A stretch of 35,987 nucleotides of DNA from Candidatus Thorarchaeota archaeon (GCA_003345545.1 PRDH01000058.1:1-35987); one strand, 5' to 3'; counted from the stretch's first letter, positions 25,501 to 34,031 are shown. The notes: generated by a model not told the origin, from the letters alone. Numbers and translations are program-made.

Positions 25501-28500
25501 ACGCTGGTCCTGCTCGTACAACAATTCGTTTGGGAAATCCACCAACATATCGTCAATGGAACTATGATACAACATCGCCTTTCGCATTCTCAGTACCTAC
25601 CACTGACTTTGATGCTGGCATCTATTCACTCACAGTCACAGTTGAGGTGCCATACTGTGTGTCCCTCATACTCAGCGAAGAAGTTGTGATTGCAGAGCCA
25701 AATCCAACCTATTTGAGCGCTCCGACAAGCTCTGATGGTGCGGTTGGCGACGAACTCAGCATAGAATGGTCATTACATTACCTTGAGAACAACACCCTGA
25801 TAGGAAGTCAGGCGGTGAGCGTGGTCATCAGAAACGATACTGATTCAATCGTATTTACTGATGTGCTGATTTCCAGCACCAGCGGCAATGCATTTCACTG
25901 GATTCCAGAAGGTAGGGGTGACTTCGCGTTCAAGCTGCTCTTTGATGGGAACGGCACTCTGGATGGTAGCCAAGTGGAAGGGAGTATTCGTGTCTGTGAG
26001 GAGACCGTTCTTTCTTGGATTGATGGAGGTACGCTCAATCAGTATTCGACTGTGAATCTATCAATCCTCCTAGAGACCTCCCAAGGTGAGGCTCTCAGTG
26101 GGCAGCCAGTACATATACTCGTCCAAGCTCCCTCGTCAGCCATTGTCATCGACAGCTGGTATGTGACGAACTCCACAGGATACGCTACGATTCTGTTTTC
26201 ATTATCACAGAATGGTGTCTATCTGCTCCAGGCTCAATATCCTGATAGCGGTTTTCTCCAAGGCTCTAGTGCATCAGACTCTCTGACGTCGTGGTCATCA
26301 AGCTCGCTAGCACTGGGTGGAATCGAGTACGAGGTGACCATTGGTGGTACTTTCCAGCTGTGGGCACAACTTGATGATCTTGTGTTGAATCCTGTGCCTG
26401 GACAGCCCGTTCTTCTGCGAATAACAGTGTTGCCATCCACAGTGCTTGTAGAGCAGGTACTCACATCGGACTCAGGTGGCTATGTGTTTGTTGAGTGGAC
26501 AGCAGGCTCAGCAGGGCCTTACAGATTTGAGGCAGTCTACAGTGGAACAATATCGAGGGCAGCCGCAACTGAGATCATTGATTTTCAAGTTCTCATTCCT
26601 GTCGCACTCACTCCCAGTATCGTCAAATCATCAGAGATTGGCTTTCAAGAATCAATACTCGTAACGACAGTTGATCATCTTGGTAATCCTATCTCTGGCA
26701 TCACTATCTCATTGATTGTGCGTGGACCCGGAGGCACAATTCTATACACGAATCAGTCTTCCACAACAAGCGGCTCTGTCACATTTCTGTGGACACCATC
26801 TCAGAGAGGAGTGAATGAAATCACAGTGCTTTCTGCGCGACAGGCCTGGTATCAGGAAGCATCATCTTCAGTCGCAGTGGATGTGTACGAGACTCCTGCT
26901 ATTGATGTCGAGATTCCGTTGAATGCCGTTGCACCAACGAGTGATACAATCGGGATTTCCATCCTGGATCATGACAGTCAACCAGTGCAAGGAGTCACTA
27001 TTCGAGTTCAGATTACGCTGAATGCAACGATGATAGTTGATGGCGATTTCGTGACAGATGGCAACGGGCTTGTCAGTATCACGGTGAATTTTGACATTCC
27101 TGGTCTCCTTCAAGCAGAAACTACGCTCTTGCCTCAGGGATGGTTCCTCGAGGCTACAGCAAGTTCGAACAGTGTAGTATCGTCTGCTACAACTCTCCTG
27201 ATCATAATCCCTGGCCAACCCGTGGAACAAGGCTCGACAGTTGGAATATCATGTTCTCTTAGCGACTTCTCAGGTGCTCCCTTGGCCGCATCAATACTTC
27301 AGATTGAAATTGCCTGGAGTAACGGAACACTCATTCGGTCTGTTACTCGCGTGACTGATAGCACAGGTCATTGTGCTCTTGCCCAGACCTTCAATTCTGT
27401 CGGGGACTTCGTCATTCGCGGTTCATACAGTGGTTATGGTCTAAACTCCTCAGCTACTCATGCTGTGGCACAGCGTGTGTTCGTCACGCCATTGATTGAC
27501 GTAGTTCATGAACCAAGTTGCATTTCTGGGGAGGCCATGGAGTTCCTTGTCAATCTCACCGATGCCCTTGGCAACGACATCGTGGGAAGGACAGTGCAAT
27601 TGAGCATTGAACAGGGAGGATCAATTGTCTTCGAGGCCCAGTTTCTGTCGGGCGCGGGTCCATCAACAATCACTTGGTATCCGACTCAGGGAGGCATTGC
27701 TACAATCACATTAGTCCATCAAGGGAATATGTACTACCTCACAACATCGATGGACACTGCAGTATCCATAATGGAACTCGTCAGTGGCTCTATCATTCTA
27801 TCGCCTAGTGAGATTGACCTATTCGATTCAGCAGTTCTTGTTTACATTCTAGATACCGCTATTCCGAGAAGCGGTGTTATGATCCGTTTTGAAGTGCTTG
27901 GAATGGACTTGGTCCCTGTGTGGACAGCTGATTGCTTGACAAACGCTTCAGGTATGGCATCAGTTATGTATACAGCGACAGAAACGCATGGAGTCCTTCA
28001 CGTGAATGCAGGCCCTATTGCGGATGAGTTGTTGATTGGCGGTGATGTCCAAGAGCAGCTCATTGTCAAGACGTTCTGCAATATCACGGTATCTCTGCGG
28101 CCGACGCCGCCGCGCGTCAACACTCTCACCAATATCACAGTTCATGTAGTAGACGACCTTGGCAGAACTTTCGACGGTCCGACAGTCACTGTGAGTCTGT
28201 ACAATCCCTATGGAGAGATTGTGAAGCTAGGTCTCTGGACTAATTCTGAAACAGCCCCAATTGAGGACGGCTTGGCTGTTGTGGACTTCTCACCCACAAT
28301 GGCGGGTCTATATACTGTAGTCTTGAGCTCGTCAGGATCAACCACAGTTCATGGATTCAGCAGTACGACCCAACATACGGTCTATTCTGCGACCCAGCTG
28401 GTGCTGATTGTATCTACATACGAGCTCGAGGTGGGACAGATATTAGAGGTTGTGGCAGGACTTCTTGATCACAATAATATGCCGCTTGTGGGGAGAAATA

Positions 28501-30335
28501 TCACCCTATACCTTGATGGTCCAGGTACTAGTTCCCTAGGTCCCATTGTACCGGCTACGAACTCGACTGGCTATGTGTCGTGGAGTGTCACAATTGATGA
28601 TGAAGGAGTCTGGGTTTTGGCTGCGTCTTTCAGTGGGTTGGGTGTGTATCTTCCTGCAAGCACTGATGCTGCAATCAATGTCAGGTACAGGACGGCGATT
28701 AGCCTCTCGCTCGAGACCTCTGGTGATGTTGTTGCAGGCGAAACAACAGTATCGTTTTCCATCCTGTTGGCAGATTCAGGAGGAACTCCACTCGAGGGCT
28801 TCACGGTTCATTATGAGATCCATGAAGAGAATCTTGGGCTTGTTGTACAAGGGAGTATAATTCAAACTGACACAAATGTGATCATTCTGAATCTTACCAT
28901 CGAACGAATGGGTATCTATGCAATCATTGTTTCCTTCAGTGGAACGAATCACTATCACGCATCAAACGCAGGGCTTCAGTTCTTGGTTCTCGGTACTACC
29001 AATGCCACATCACCCATTTCGGGGCGCTTCGACAGATCAACGGAGAATGCAACTCGGATTGTGATAGAGGATGAGGTCTCTGTGCCAATTCCTCCAGCTG
29101 AACTTGATGTCACTATTGAGCTCCATGGTCCGGATGGACTGGTTGACCTCTCAAGTCGCCTTGTGTGGAATGAGTCTTGGGTGGACTTCTACATCTATGG
29201 ACTCCCTACCGGCGACTATGTCCTCGGCGTCACCGTGCTAGCAACAGACATGCGCCAAGGATGCAGCGCTCAATTCGGTTTTGCCATCACTAGTACCACG
29301 TGTCTGGCTGTCTCTGAAGAAACCCTCCCTGGACTGACTTCCAAGCCTCATTCTCTCAATTTCCTCTTGACGGACTCCTTGAATGAGGTTGTGGACGCAG
29401 CCGATGTCTGGGTGAGTCTGTATGACCCACTCGGCCGTGAGATCTATGGGCATCCACTTTCGACACGAACACTGCTTCAATCCTCTCTGATGGGAACTGA
29501 GGTTTCTTGGACTCCGGCTCTTGTCGGTCAGTATCGCCTCGTTCTTGTCTTCGAGGGTGATGAATTCCTCAATGCGACCTCACTAGAGGTCAATGTTCGG
29601 GTACTTTATGAGAGTTCGATAATTCTGGCTGCGCCATCCCAGTCCGAATTCGGCGAGATGATACCTGTATCCCTAACGCTGCACGGTGCTCTCGGAGGTA
29701 TCTCAGGAGTCACAGTCACACTGACAGTGTTAATGGAGGGTGAAATTGAACAGGAGCTATCTCTTGTCACAGGTAGTCGTGGCATCGTGAGCACTAATCT
29801 TGTAGGTCTCTTGGCAGGGTCTCATGCTATCGTTGTGACATTCTCGGGCTCTGCCACGCAGGCATCGTGCATAGGCAATCTGACTGTGGTGGTCGTTCCT
29901 GTTCTTGTGGTTGCGCTTGATTCGAAGGGTAACCTCTTTGTGGGACACAACTGCAGTGTTGATGTCTCGGTGAGCATCCTTGGGCTGCTTTCTGTCTGGA
30001 ATGGATCTCTCGAAGCTGTTCTCTTCGACCCCACTAGCTCTAGGGTCGACACATGGAATATCGAGATAGGTCCATACTCGCTCTTTGTCATCAATTTCGT
30101 GCCTCTCGCTGAAGGCACCTATTCGCTAAATGTCACCATCACAGGCTTGCCTATCATTGCAGAGAGGGTTCTTCCGATGGCGATTGCGATAGTGCGCGAG
30201 ACTCTCACACTGCAGTTGGATGCACAGACCACACCAATGTTTGGCGGGCTAGGCATCCTGGCTATTGTGGGGTTCGTCATGAGGAAGAAAATGAAGAACG
30301 TGCTCGAGTCGATGCCGGGAGAATGGAGAGAATAA
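22506..30335 (+). CDS. Giant secreted surface protein: toroid-like domain plus about 14 Ig-like repeats
   Basis: A 2609-aa protein. ATG 22506 begins a clear signal peptide (MIKRAIIFSLFACIILFAIP); the frame upstream is open but reads as a shadow of the previous genes. After the signal comes an alpha/beta domain resembling glutamine-amidotransferase-like folds (about 40-270). Next is a region of about 580 residues (285-865) with repeated helix pairs and QSPDGGFE, SNGDGSFR and VSGGFGL turns, as in prenyltransferase/squalene-cyclase repeats that form an alpha/alpha toroid. From about 880 to 2560 there are 14-15 Ig-like beta-sandwich repeats of about 100 residues, often with GxPxxG, then TxxxGxxxxxW, then GxYxxxxxxxG. 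Many NxS/T sequons suggest glycosylation. The C-terminus has a short hydrophobic segment (FGGLGILAIVGFVM) before RKKMK, an anchor. It is likely outside the cell, in adhesion or the cell envelope. Confidence 0.85.
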   Translation: MIKRAIIFSLFACIILFAIPTDPVIVPTGITAENQFDVRDTDLGAADIGITLQSNPYIVLELTSGDVPGRGDAWSQLLSSKGVANVPLRIDDVLLNPSMISGTPAILLDGSLGSYSGDLVPQALIDLLIREDTSLILTGRSAWLLHRYSGRGSPSLTAPAETILLDSPAYSGAVFLSQPESLTVGLPLTFENGLVLPIDESQTEMSRLVNLTLSADSSTIAALRHDSWPLDVFLFAPETPDLLTSTGAGLLVNVIAFCTAIRESSTASVLSGLQTKQGALLAGGMRYTHEPTISSTYFAVHTMEALLGGSLWENWVLTNAPMVQGILTSLLVDYGSETGFMTSVTDAVVDCRSTAQGLWLVSEMSLTASFAVSEIVAYLRTRQSPDGGFENYVTTTYHVTESLWASERLSSIDTDQLELWLRSLVIDGSKTSVPDFWGAIGSNPASTSPLNNYATEYLRSLFFLGKAHTDPSKLTSWILTRTSNGDGSFRNSVGLDEEVVTGTASALTSMQMLGTLSGLNRTSGLGWFTSNQLVSGGFGLKTAASDLVGKTRETSRVGTCLRALGETSGPLAAGAVVFVDSIMTDVAFEPMAPLSSLMWTSWLLEASRLVHASQSVDLDLARNYISYFAEPSTFTVYPFWENLTTMSSPEYGANQYRTKSIWIQYFGVSAARSLGIEPGSTVVSDILLYLSQSQYTTGHYRPTSLAGTAHMQHSAAAVETLYVLDELDTIPYRAALETAILSTYGTGSWSTTGWTIKPFADSQHAIDYLSTRAAIRLGIVTPVMAAEIAASVAARLQYSDLLALSWDVATLSLLQTSGFSAGLESVDTSLVLDALKSFHFNDGWFNATILWQPVYTMSVLKMVSILGLRCLLDDIPGSSFTASADPTAELGTVLGISISITSSSETHSVIVRAFDESLLFNDVGNSDTLQLPVPANREYLGPWGISLMISDWGSSRAFAALEIVLEGTLQSSVTLTAPVVKMGAFLNGTIQWTLLDGLDAGPARTTIRLGNPPTYRQWNYDTTSPFAFSVPTTDFDAGIYSLTVTVEVPYCVSLILSEEVVIAEPNPTYLSAPTSSDGAVGDELSIEWSLHYLENNTLIGSQAVSVVIRNDTDSIVFTDVLISSTSGNAFHWIPEGRGDFAFKLLFDGNGTLDGSQVEGSIRVCEETVLSWIDGGTLNQYSTVNLSILLETSQGEALSGQPVHILVQAPSSAIVIDSWYVTNSTGYATILFSLSQNGVYLLQAQYPDSGFLQGSSASDSLTSWSSSSLALGGIEYEVTIGGTFQLWAQLDDLVLNPVPGQPVLLRITVLPSTVLVEQVLTSDSGGYVFVEWTAGSAGPYRFEAVYSGTISRAAATEIIDFQVLIPVALTPSIVKSSEIGFQESILVTTVDHLGNPISGITISLIVRGPGGTILYTNQSSTTSGSVTFLWTPSQRGVNEITVLSARQAWYQEASSSVAVDVYETPAIDVEIPLNAVAPTSDTIGISILDHDSQPVQGVTIRVQITLNATMIVDGDFVTDGNGLVSITVNFDIPGLLQAETTLLPQGWFLEATASSNSVVSSATTLLIIIPGQPVEQGSTVGISCSLSDFSGAPLAASILQIEIAWSNGTLIRSVTRVTDSTGHCALAQTFNSVGDFVIRGSYSGYGLNSSATHAVAQRVFVTPLIDVVHEPSCISGEAMEFLVNLTDALGNDIVGRTVQLSIEQGGSIVFEAQFLSGAGPSTITWYPTQGGIATITLVHQGNMYYLTTSMDTAVSIMELVSGSIILSPSEIDLFDSAVLVYILDTAIPRSGVMIRFEVLGMDLVPVWTADCLTNASGMASVMYTATETHGVLHVNAGPIADELLIGGDVQEQLIVKTFCNITVSLRPTPPRVNTLTNITVHVVDDLGRTFDGPTVTVSLYNPYGEIVKLGLWTNSETAPIEDGLAVVDFSPTMAGLYTVVLSSSGSTTVHGFSSTTQHTVYSATQLVLIVSTYELEVGQILEVVAGLLDHNNMPLVGRNITLYLDGPGTSSLGPIVPATNSTGYVSWSVTIDDEGVWVLAASFSGLGVYLPASTDAAINVRYRTAISLSLETSGDVVAGETTVSFSILLADSGGTPLEGFTVHYEIHEENLGLVVQGSIIQTDTNVIILNLTIERMGIYAIIVSFSGTNHYHASNAGLQFLVLGTTNATSPISGRFDRSTENATRIVIEDEVSVPIPPAELDVTIELHGPDGLVDLSSRLVWNESWVDFYIYGLPTGDYVLGVTVLATDMRQGCSAQFGFAITSTTCLAVSEETLPGLTSKPHSLNFLLTDSLNEVVDAADVWVSLYDPLGREIYGHPLSTRTLLQSSLMGTEVSWTPALVGQYRLVLVFEGDEFLNATSLEVNVRVLYESSIILAAPSQSEFGEMIPVSLTLHGALGGISGVTVTLTVLMEGEIEQELSLVTGSRGIVSTNLVGLLAGSHAIVVTFSGSATQASCIGNLTVVVVPVLVVALDSKGNLFVGHNCSVDVSVSILGLLSVWNGSLEAVLFDPTSSRVDTWNIEIGPYSLFVINFVPLAEGTYSLNVTITGLPIIAERVLPMAIAIVRETLTLQLDAQTTPMFGGLGILAIVGFVMRKKMKNVLESMPGEWRE
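25420..30190 (+). repeat. Protein-level tandem Ig-like repeats
   Basis: About 14-15 consecutive units of roughly 300 bases inside the giant surface gene. They are conserved in pattern rather than in base sequence: I see no long identical DNA copies, so the array looks old. Each unit carries a GxPxxGxxV start, a central TDxxG or TNSTG turn followed by strand residues ending in W or F, and a final GxYxxxxxxxG with an aromatic residue. Boundaries are approximate. Confidence 0.65.
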
Positions 30336-30337
30336 TC

Positions 30338-32311
30338 TCAGGACCTGATTTGACTAAGAAAACCAGTTATATCATCATCCCAAGTCCCATCAGGCAGCAA
30401 TAGCCTTTGATAGAGGTTGCTAACGTATCCGGCGTATGCAGAGACTCTGTAACCCTTAATAATGACATCATACTCGCTAGCCTTTCTAGGTAGATTAACA
30501 AGAATATCATACGCTCTCTTCTCTGGCACCCTTGCCATGATTATGCACGAATTACTACTCTCAGAAACCATTGCTGTTGTGGTTGGAAGGTGAACCAAAG
30601 TAGATCGTGCAATGGAATAGAGTTGAGGGACCTCGGCTTTTATCTCAAGACAAATCGAAGCAAGTCCCTGAATTGTGGGGAAGTATTGCAGATGCAATAT
30701 GCCTCTCTGTATGAATGAGGCCAGTTTTTCTTTCAATGACTCCCTGCTCATACGTATCATGCTATCATACTCACCAAGTTCGAGCGATTGGTTGTATATT
30801 CCCCATGAAATGAGATCTAGCACTCTAGCATCTTCATTCGATGGCAGACTTACTTCTCCAAAGCTCTTCAGACCGAATTCCCTGTCCATTTGCTTGATTG
30901 TTCTCCTACCATACAATGAGTTCTCGATGTGAATCGACGTATTCTTCCAAGACTCATGCTTTGGTAAATACAGTCCATAGTTGAGCCTTGACGCACTCCA
31001 GCGAATTGGAATGACGTTCTGTCTTGTTCGTACAATTCTATCATAGGCTGTCTTAGGCATTACGAGGACTTGGATGTAGGGCGGTTTCTGACCGGGATTT
31101 CCAAGCCTGGCTGCGTATTGAAGGTGCTTGTGCGGCCATCTGTGTGCTCCTCCGATATAGACTAGCTTCACAAGTCCGAGCCTAGCATCCTGGATGTATC
31201 CTCTCATGATGAGACTACATCTAATCAGTGAGAAACGGTCAAGCCATGCTTCCCTAGATGTTTTAGCTTCTTGCCTTGTTATTGGGATAGCAGTATGTAT
31301 CTCCTGCTTCAGATTCATAGAATGGGCCAGGCTGATCATCCTGGCTATGCGAACAGGAAATGTGTCAACTATCCTAAACCATGTTATCCCCCAAGGATCA
31401 TTGTCGATCTCCTCGGCTTTCGGCGCGAGGCCCGACCTGGGATCGCCTCGATCAACAAGGGCCATTATCCTCACATACTGGGGTGGAGGGGTCCCTTGAA
31501 TTAGACATTGAATGTGTCCAAAGACAAGATTTGGTAAAATCGCTCCTGACAGGAGGTTACTGCTAACTCCTGCCAGGAAGTCCAAAGGGTCTTCTGACGG
31601 GAGCTTTGCCCCTATGGTCCACGCAAGAAATGCCATCAGTTCTTGTCTGGTCTTCTCTGGAAAGACCTTTGGCACGAGCTGGTCCAGAGTGTCACCCATG
31701 GTTCCTCGACGTTCAAGGTTGGGAATGTCCACACCTTCTGTGAGCTTTCCTAAGTCTGACCAGGACGGTGCGGGCGCATCCAGCAAATCGGTAATTGCCA
31801 CATCCATCGAAGCTGCTTTTTGACTAACGAACAGTCTATTATAGAACTCCCAATCGGTTTCTAGTTGGAGGATTGAAACTTCGAAGTCACGGATAGCGTG
31901 AAGTCGGATTAGATTGCCAGTGGAATTCTCTAAAACACTCAGGAGATACCTTGAATCGCTCTTGATTCTCTGAATTGCCACAGTAGCATCAACTCCCTCC
32001 TGTGATAGATGTGTTATCCATTTGTCAGTACTTGGAGGATAAAGATCATCTTGGCCACTCGAATTCCTTCGGAACTTTCTCATGAATAAGGACGCGTCGA
32101 ATTCAACTCGGTCATCCTGTGTCATCGATATCGATTTACAGAGTGCTTCATCTGTAATTGAGAATTCGCCTTCAGCGACAGGCAGTTTCAATTCCGGAGC
32201 ATCTGTATTGATCAATTTTGGTCCATCTTCTGTATATGATAAATTACATCGGATGACCTCACCACTAGATTGGAATACCTTAACTGGAATTGTCATAACG
32301 CCTGCATCCAT
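30338..32311 (-). CDS. Large protein with winged-helix and ACT/RAM-like C-terminus (657 aa)
   Basis: A minus-strand gene ending two bases from the stop of the giant surface protein gene. The start is ATG 32311; an in-frame ATG at 32296 is possible. The N-terminal half is mixed alpha/beta and unrecognised. The C-terminal half has a winged-helix-like segment (EYDSMIRMSRESLKEKLASF), then a beta-rich section (STLVHLPTTTAMVSESSNS, CIIMARVP) matching that of the 18784-20829 gene in the order of conserved positions (YFP, GL, LP, SN, VP). The two are probably distant paralogues. Such a layout, DNA-binding wing plus Lrp/TrmB-like sensor, suggests a transcription regulator, but the large N-terminal region is unlike those families. 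A TATA-like motif and an inverted repeat lie just upstream. Confidence 0.72.
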   Translation of the reverse strand: MDAGVMTIPVKVFQSSGEVIRCNLSYTEDGPKLINTDAPELKLPVAEGEFSITDEALCKSISMTQDDRVEFDASLFMRKFRRNSSGQDDLYPPSTDKWITHLSQEGVDATVAIQRIKSDSRYLLSVLENSTGNLIRLHAIRDFEVSILQLETDWEFYNRLFVSQKAASMDVAITDLLDAPAPSWSDLGKLTEGVDIPNLERRGTMGDTLDQLVPKVFPEKTRQELMAFLAWTIGAKLPSEDPLDFLAGVSSNLLSGAILPNLVFGHIQCLIQGTPPPQYVRIMALVDRGDPRSGLAPKAEEIDNDPWGITWFRIVDTFPVRIARMISLAHSMNLKQEIHTAIPITRQEAKTSREAWLDRFSLIRCSLIMRGYIQDARLGLVKLVYIGGAHRWPHKHLQYAARLGNPGQKPPYIQVLVMPKTAYDRIVRTRQNVIPIRWSASRLNYGLYLPKHESWKNTSIHIENSLYGRRTIKQMDREFGLKSFGEVSLPSNEDARVLDLISWGIYNQSLELGEYDSMIRMSRESLKEKLASFIQRGILHLQYFPTIQGLASICLEIKAEVPQLYSIARSTLVHLPTTTAMVSESSNSCIIMARVPEKRAYDILVNLPRKASEYDVIIKGYRVSAYAGYVSNLYQRLLLPDGTWDDDITGFLSQIRS

Positions 32312-32316
32312 CGAAT

Positions 32317-32365
32317 CCCACGGGTCGTGGGTGACCTAGTCGTAGTGTGCATTTTCTTTTAATAA
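32317..32365 (-). promoter_or_regulatory. TATA-like motif and operator-like inverted repeat before the 657-aa gene
   Basis: Read on the minus strand, TTATTAAAAG (about 32354-32363) is a good archaeal TATA box and would start transcription near 32332. Right at that point is a perfect 6-bp inverted repeat, CCCACG 32317-32322 and CGTGGG 32326-32331, with a three-base spacer. A repressor bound here would block initiation, and self-regulation by the winged-helix-type product is possible. The AT-rich element could also work in the plus direction. Confidence 0.4.
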
Positions 32366-32484
32366 CCCATGCAATAGTCAGGCGGATGAAAAAGGCTTTG
32401 TTGAGTATGATTCGAGGAAAAAAGATTGAAGGCCGTGCGAATCCCAAGATTGATTCAGGATCGCAGGCCTTGCTGTGTTCTCTA

Positions 32485-32569
32485 CCAGGGCTCTGGAGGC
32501 CTGCCAGTCGGTACGTTGCAGGTAACTGCGACATAGCTCCAGGGCTCCGGAGGCCGGCCGGTAGGAACG
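32485..32569. repeat. 31-bp imperfect direct repeat, GC-rich
   Basis: Copy 1 at 32485-32515 and copy 2 at 32539-32569 match at 25 of 31 positions, beginning CCAGGGCTC and ending ACG. They are separated by 23 bases. Each copy is partly self-complementary (CTCCGGAG in copy 2). In addition GCAGGCC 32463-32469 pairs perfectly with GGCCTGC 32498-32504. A T5 run follows at 32578-32582. This could be a protein-binding pair or part of a structured RNA. Confidence 0.55.
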
Positions 32570-32962
32570 CTCGCATGTTTTTGATAGTTGTTCTTGTTTA
32601 TCATTGCGTTCACAGAGTTCTATGGTGCACCCTGCGACTCAGATTCGTAGCGAAACCATATGCATGTCAGGTCTCGTGTTTCGCATTGAAACAGGCAAAA
32701 ACGCCCATCAACTGGCCTAACGGAATGGTGGGTATATTAAGGAAAAGGAGAACAAATACTGCTAGCTACTTCTATCTAGAATATGATAGTAGATATTCGT
32801 TTCCTGAAACCGCTACCAGCGACAGCACATGAGTCCAGGGAGAATCCGCATTCATATCTCTGGCATACAGCACACTCTTTCTGCAAAGATAGGCTGATTG
32901 ATCAGTTGAATGAACCGGTGAGAAAGATGTAACGGCTGCAGTTATCCGAGGCCTTTTTCGGC

Positions 32963-33943
32963 CTATGCAGCTATTGCCAATGCTTCAGGAAGTATGGTCA
33001 ACCTCAGCCTAGCCACGAGTTCCTTGTATCTGTTTCGAATCGTGACCTCAGTGACCCCGCTCACTCGCGAGATGTCACGTTGTGTGACCCTGCAATCATG
33101 CATGATTGCCGCCACATAGATGGCAGCTGCTGCAAGGCCTCTTGGATCTCGACCTGTCACAAGACCGCGGACTTCTCTTGCCCTCTCAAGGATTTCCATG
33201 GTGGTATGCTGTACCTCTGTGGGCAGATTAAGTTCCGAGATGAACCTAGAAACGTACATGGCCGGGCTCGAGATTGGCATCCGCAGCTTCAGCTTTGTCA
33301 CGAGCATTCGATAGTGCGCAGAAATCTTCTTCTTCGATTCCCTTGAATGCTGAGCTATCTCTTCAATCGAACGGGGTGAGCCCCGATGCCTGCAGGCAGC
33401 ATAAACAGCTGCTGCAGCAGTTGCATCAATGCTTCGGCTTCGCCAGAGTCTTCCCGCAATCAGTTTCCGATACATGCGTGCTGCGTCATCTTTCAAGCTC
33501 TGCGACATACCTAGTTGCGATGATAACCGGTCAATCTCAGTCATGGCCTGAGCCAAATTCCTATCAAGCGAGCTGTGTACTCGGGTTCGAATCTGCCACT
33601 TGCGGAGCCGGTAAATCTGCGCTCTCTGTTTTGCACTGAAAGCTACTCCCCTTCCATCCCTGTCACGCCAGTCAATGATCGTGCTCAGCCCTTTATCGTG
33701 AATCGAAGCACTCTCGGGCGCACCAGTACGTGAGCGAGAGTCTTGTTCATCTGACGTGAATGCACGCCACTCAGGACCTGAGTCTATGCGGTGGTCGCTG
33801 AGCACTAACCCGCACTTTGCACAGATCAATTCTCCTTTCTCATTATCTCTGACGACCTCTACTCCCCCACACTCGGGGCATGAGACGTTCAGAGTTTCTA
33901 CTTCTCCTAGTCCCTCTCTCTTATCTAATGAATTACTTGCCAT
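32963..33943 (-). CDS. tfb: Transcription factor B (TFB), downstream copy
   Basis: A 326-aa archaeal TFIIB homologue, which recruits RNA polymerase to the TBP-bound promoter. ATG 33943 is preferred to the upstream GTG 34000, because the zinc ribbon then starts about 20 residues in, as usual, and an AAGGAGGG lies upstream, though about 13 bases away. Zinc ligands are C22, C25, C41 and C44. The B-reader/linker region includes GPEWRAF and HDKGLSTIIDW. Two cyclin-like repeats follow, each with helix patterns such as SIDATAAAAVYAACR and GRDPRGLAAAAIYVAA, and the last repeat has the BRE-contacting helix-turn-helix (VTQRDISRVSGVTEVTIRN). It lies 88 bases after the other TFB gene on the same strand and may be co-transcribed with it. 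Small differences in the reader and HTH may give promoter preference. Confidence 0.95.
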   Translation of the reverse strand: MASNSLDKREGLGEVETLNVSCPECGGVEVVRDNEKGELICAKCGLVLSDHRIDSGPEWRAFTSDEQDSRSRTGAPESASIHDKGLSTIIDWRDRDGRGVAFSAKQRAQIYRLRKWQIRTRVHSSLDRNLAQAMTEIDRLSSQLGMSQSLKDDAARMYRKLIAGRLWRSRSIDATAAAAVYAACRHRGSPRSIEEIAQHSRESKKKISAHYRMLVTKLKLRMPISSPAMYVSRFISELNLPTEVQHTTMEILERAREVRGLVTGRDPRGLAAAAIYVAAIMHDCRVTQRDISRVSGVTEVTIRNRYKELVARLRLTILPEALAIAA

Positions 33944-33980
33944 TCTTGCACTTTTTCCCTCCTTCAACCCGGATTGACCT

Positions 33981-33998
33981 GAGGGTCCGGGAACCCTC
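33981..33998 (-). promoter_or_regulatory. Inverted repeat between the two TFB genes
   Basis: GAGGGT 33981-33986 and ACCCTC 33993-33998 form a perfect 6-bp inverted repeat around a six-base centre. It lies about 38 bases upstream of the preferred ATG of the downstream TFB gene, within the 88-base gap. It might be a binding site or an RNA hairpin that adjusts expression of the second copy. It falls inside the frame from GTG 34000, so if that start is real it is simply coding sequence. Confidence 0.3.
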
Positions 33999-34031
33999 AC
34001 TCCTAGTTACGATCCTTCCTCTCAGTCTGTG

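Larger units (their letters stand above)
32312..32962. other. Non-coding region between two minus-strand genes
   Basis: About 650 bases. It holds an inverted repeat and a TATA-like motif near 32317-32365, a 31-base imperfect direct repeat at 32485-32569 followed by a T run at 32578-32582, and a short hairpin at 32949-32964 (AGGCC, six-base loop, GGCCT) at the stop of the downstream TFB gene. A plus-strand ORF at 32347-32832 and a minus-strand one at 32280-32576 cross the GC-rich repeat and look like chance. No tRNA or known RNA gene was recognised. Confidence 0.5.

Noticed and set aside
32347..32832. Plus-strand ORF of 161 codons in the spacer before the TFB genes
   Set aside because: It crosses the GC-rich direct repeat, has an odd composition rich in R, C and W, no ribosome binding site and no recognisable domain.
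33585..33596. GGTTCGAATC, identical to a tRNA T-arm core
   Set aside because: It lies inside the well-conserved TFB core helix (RTRVHSS on the other strand), and no acceptor, D or anticodon arm can be drawn around it.
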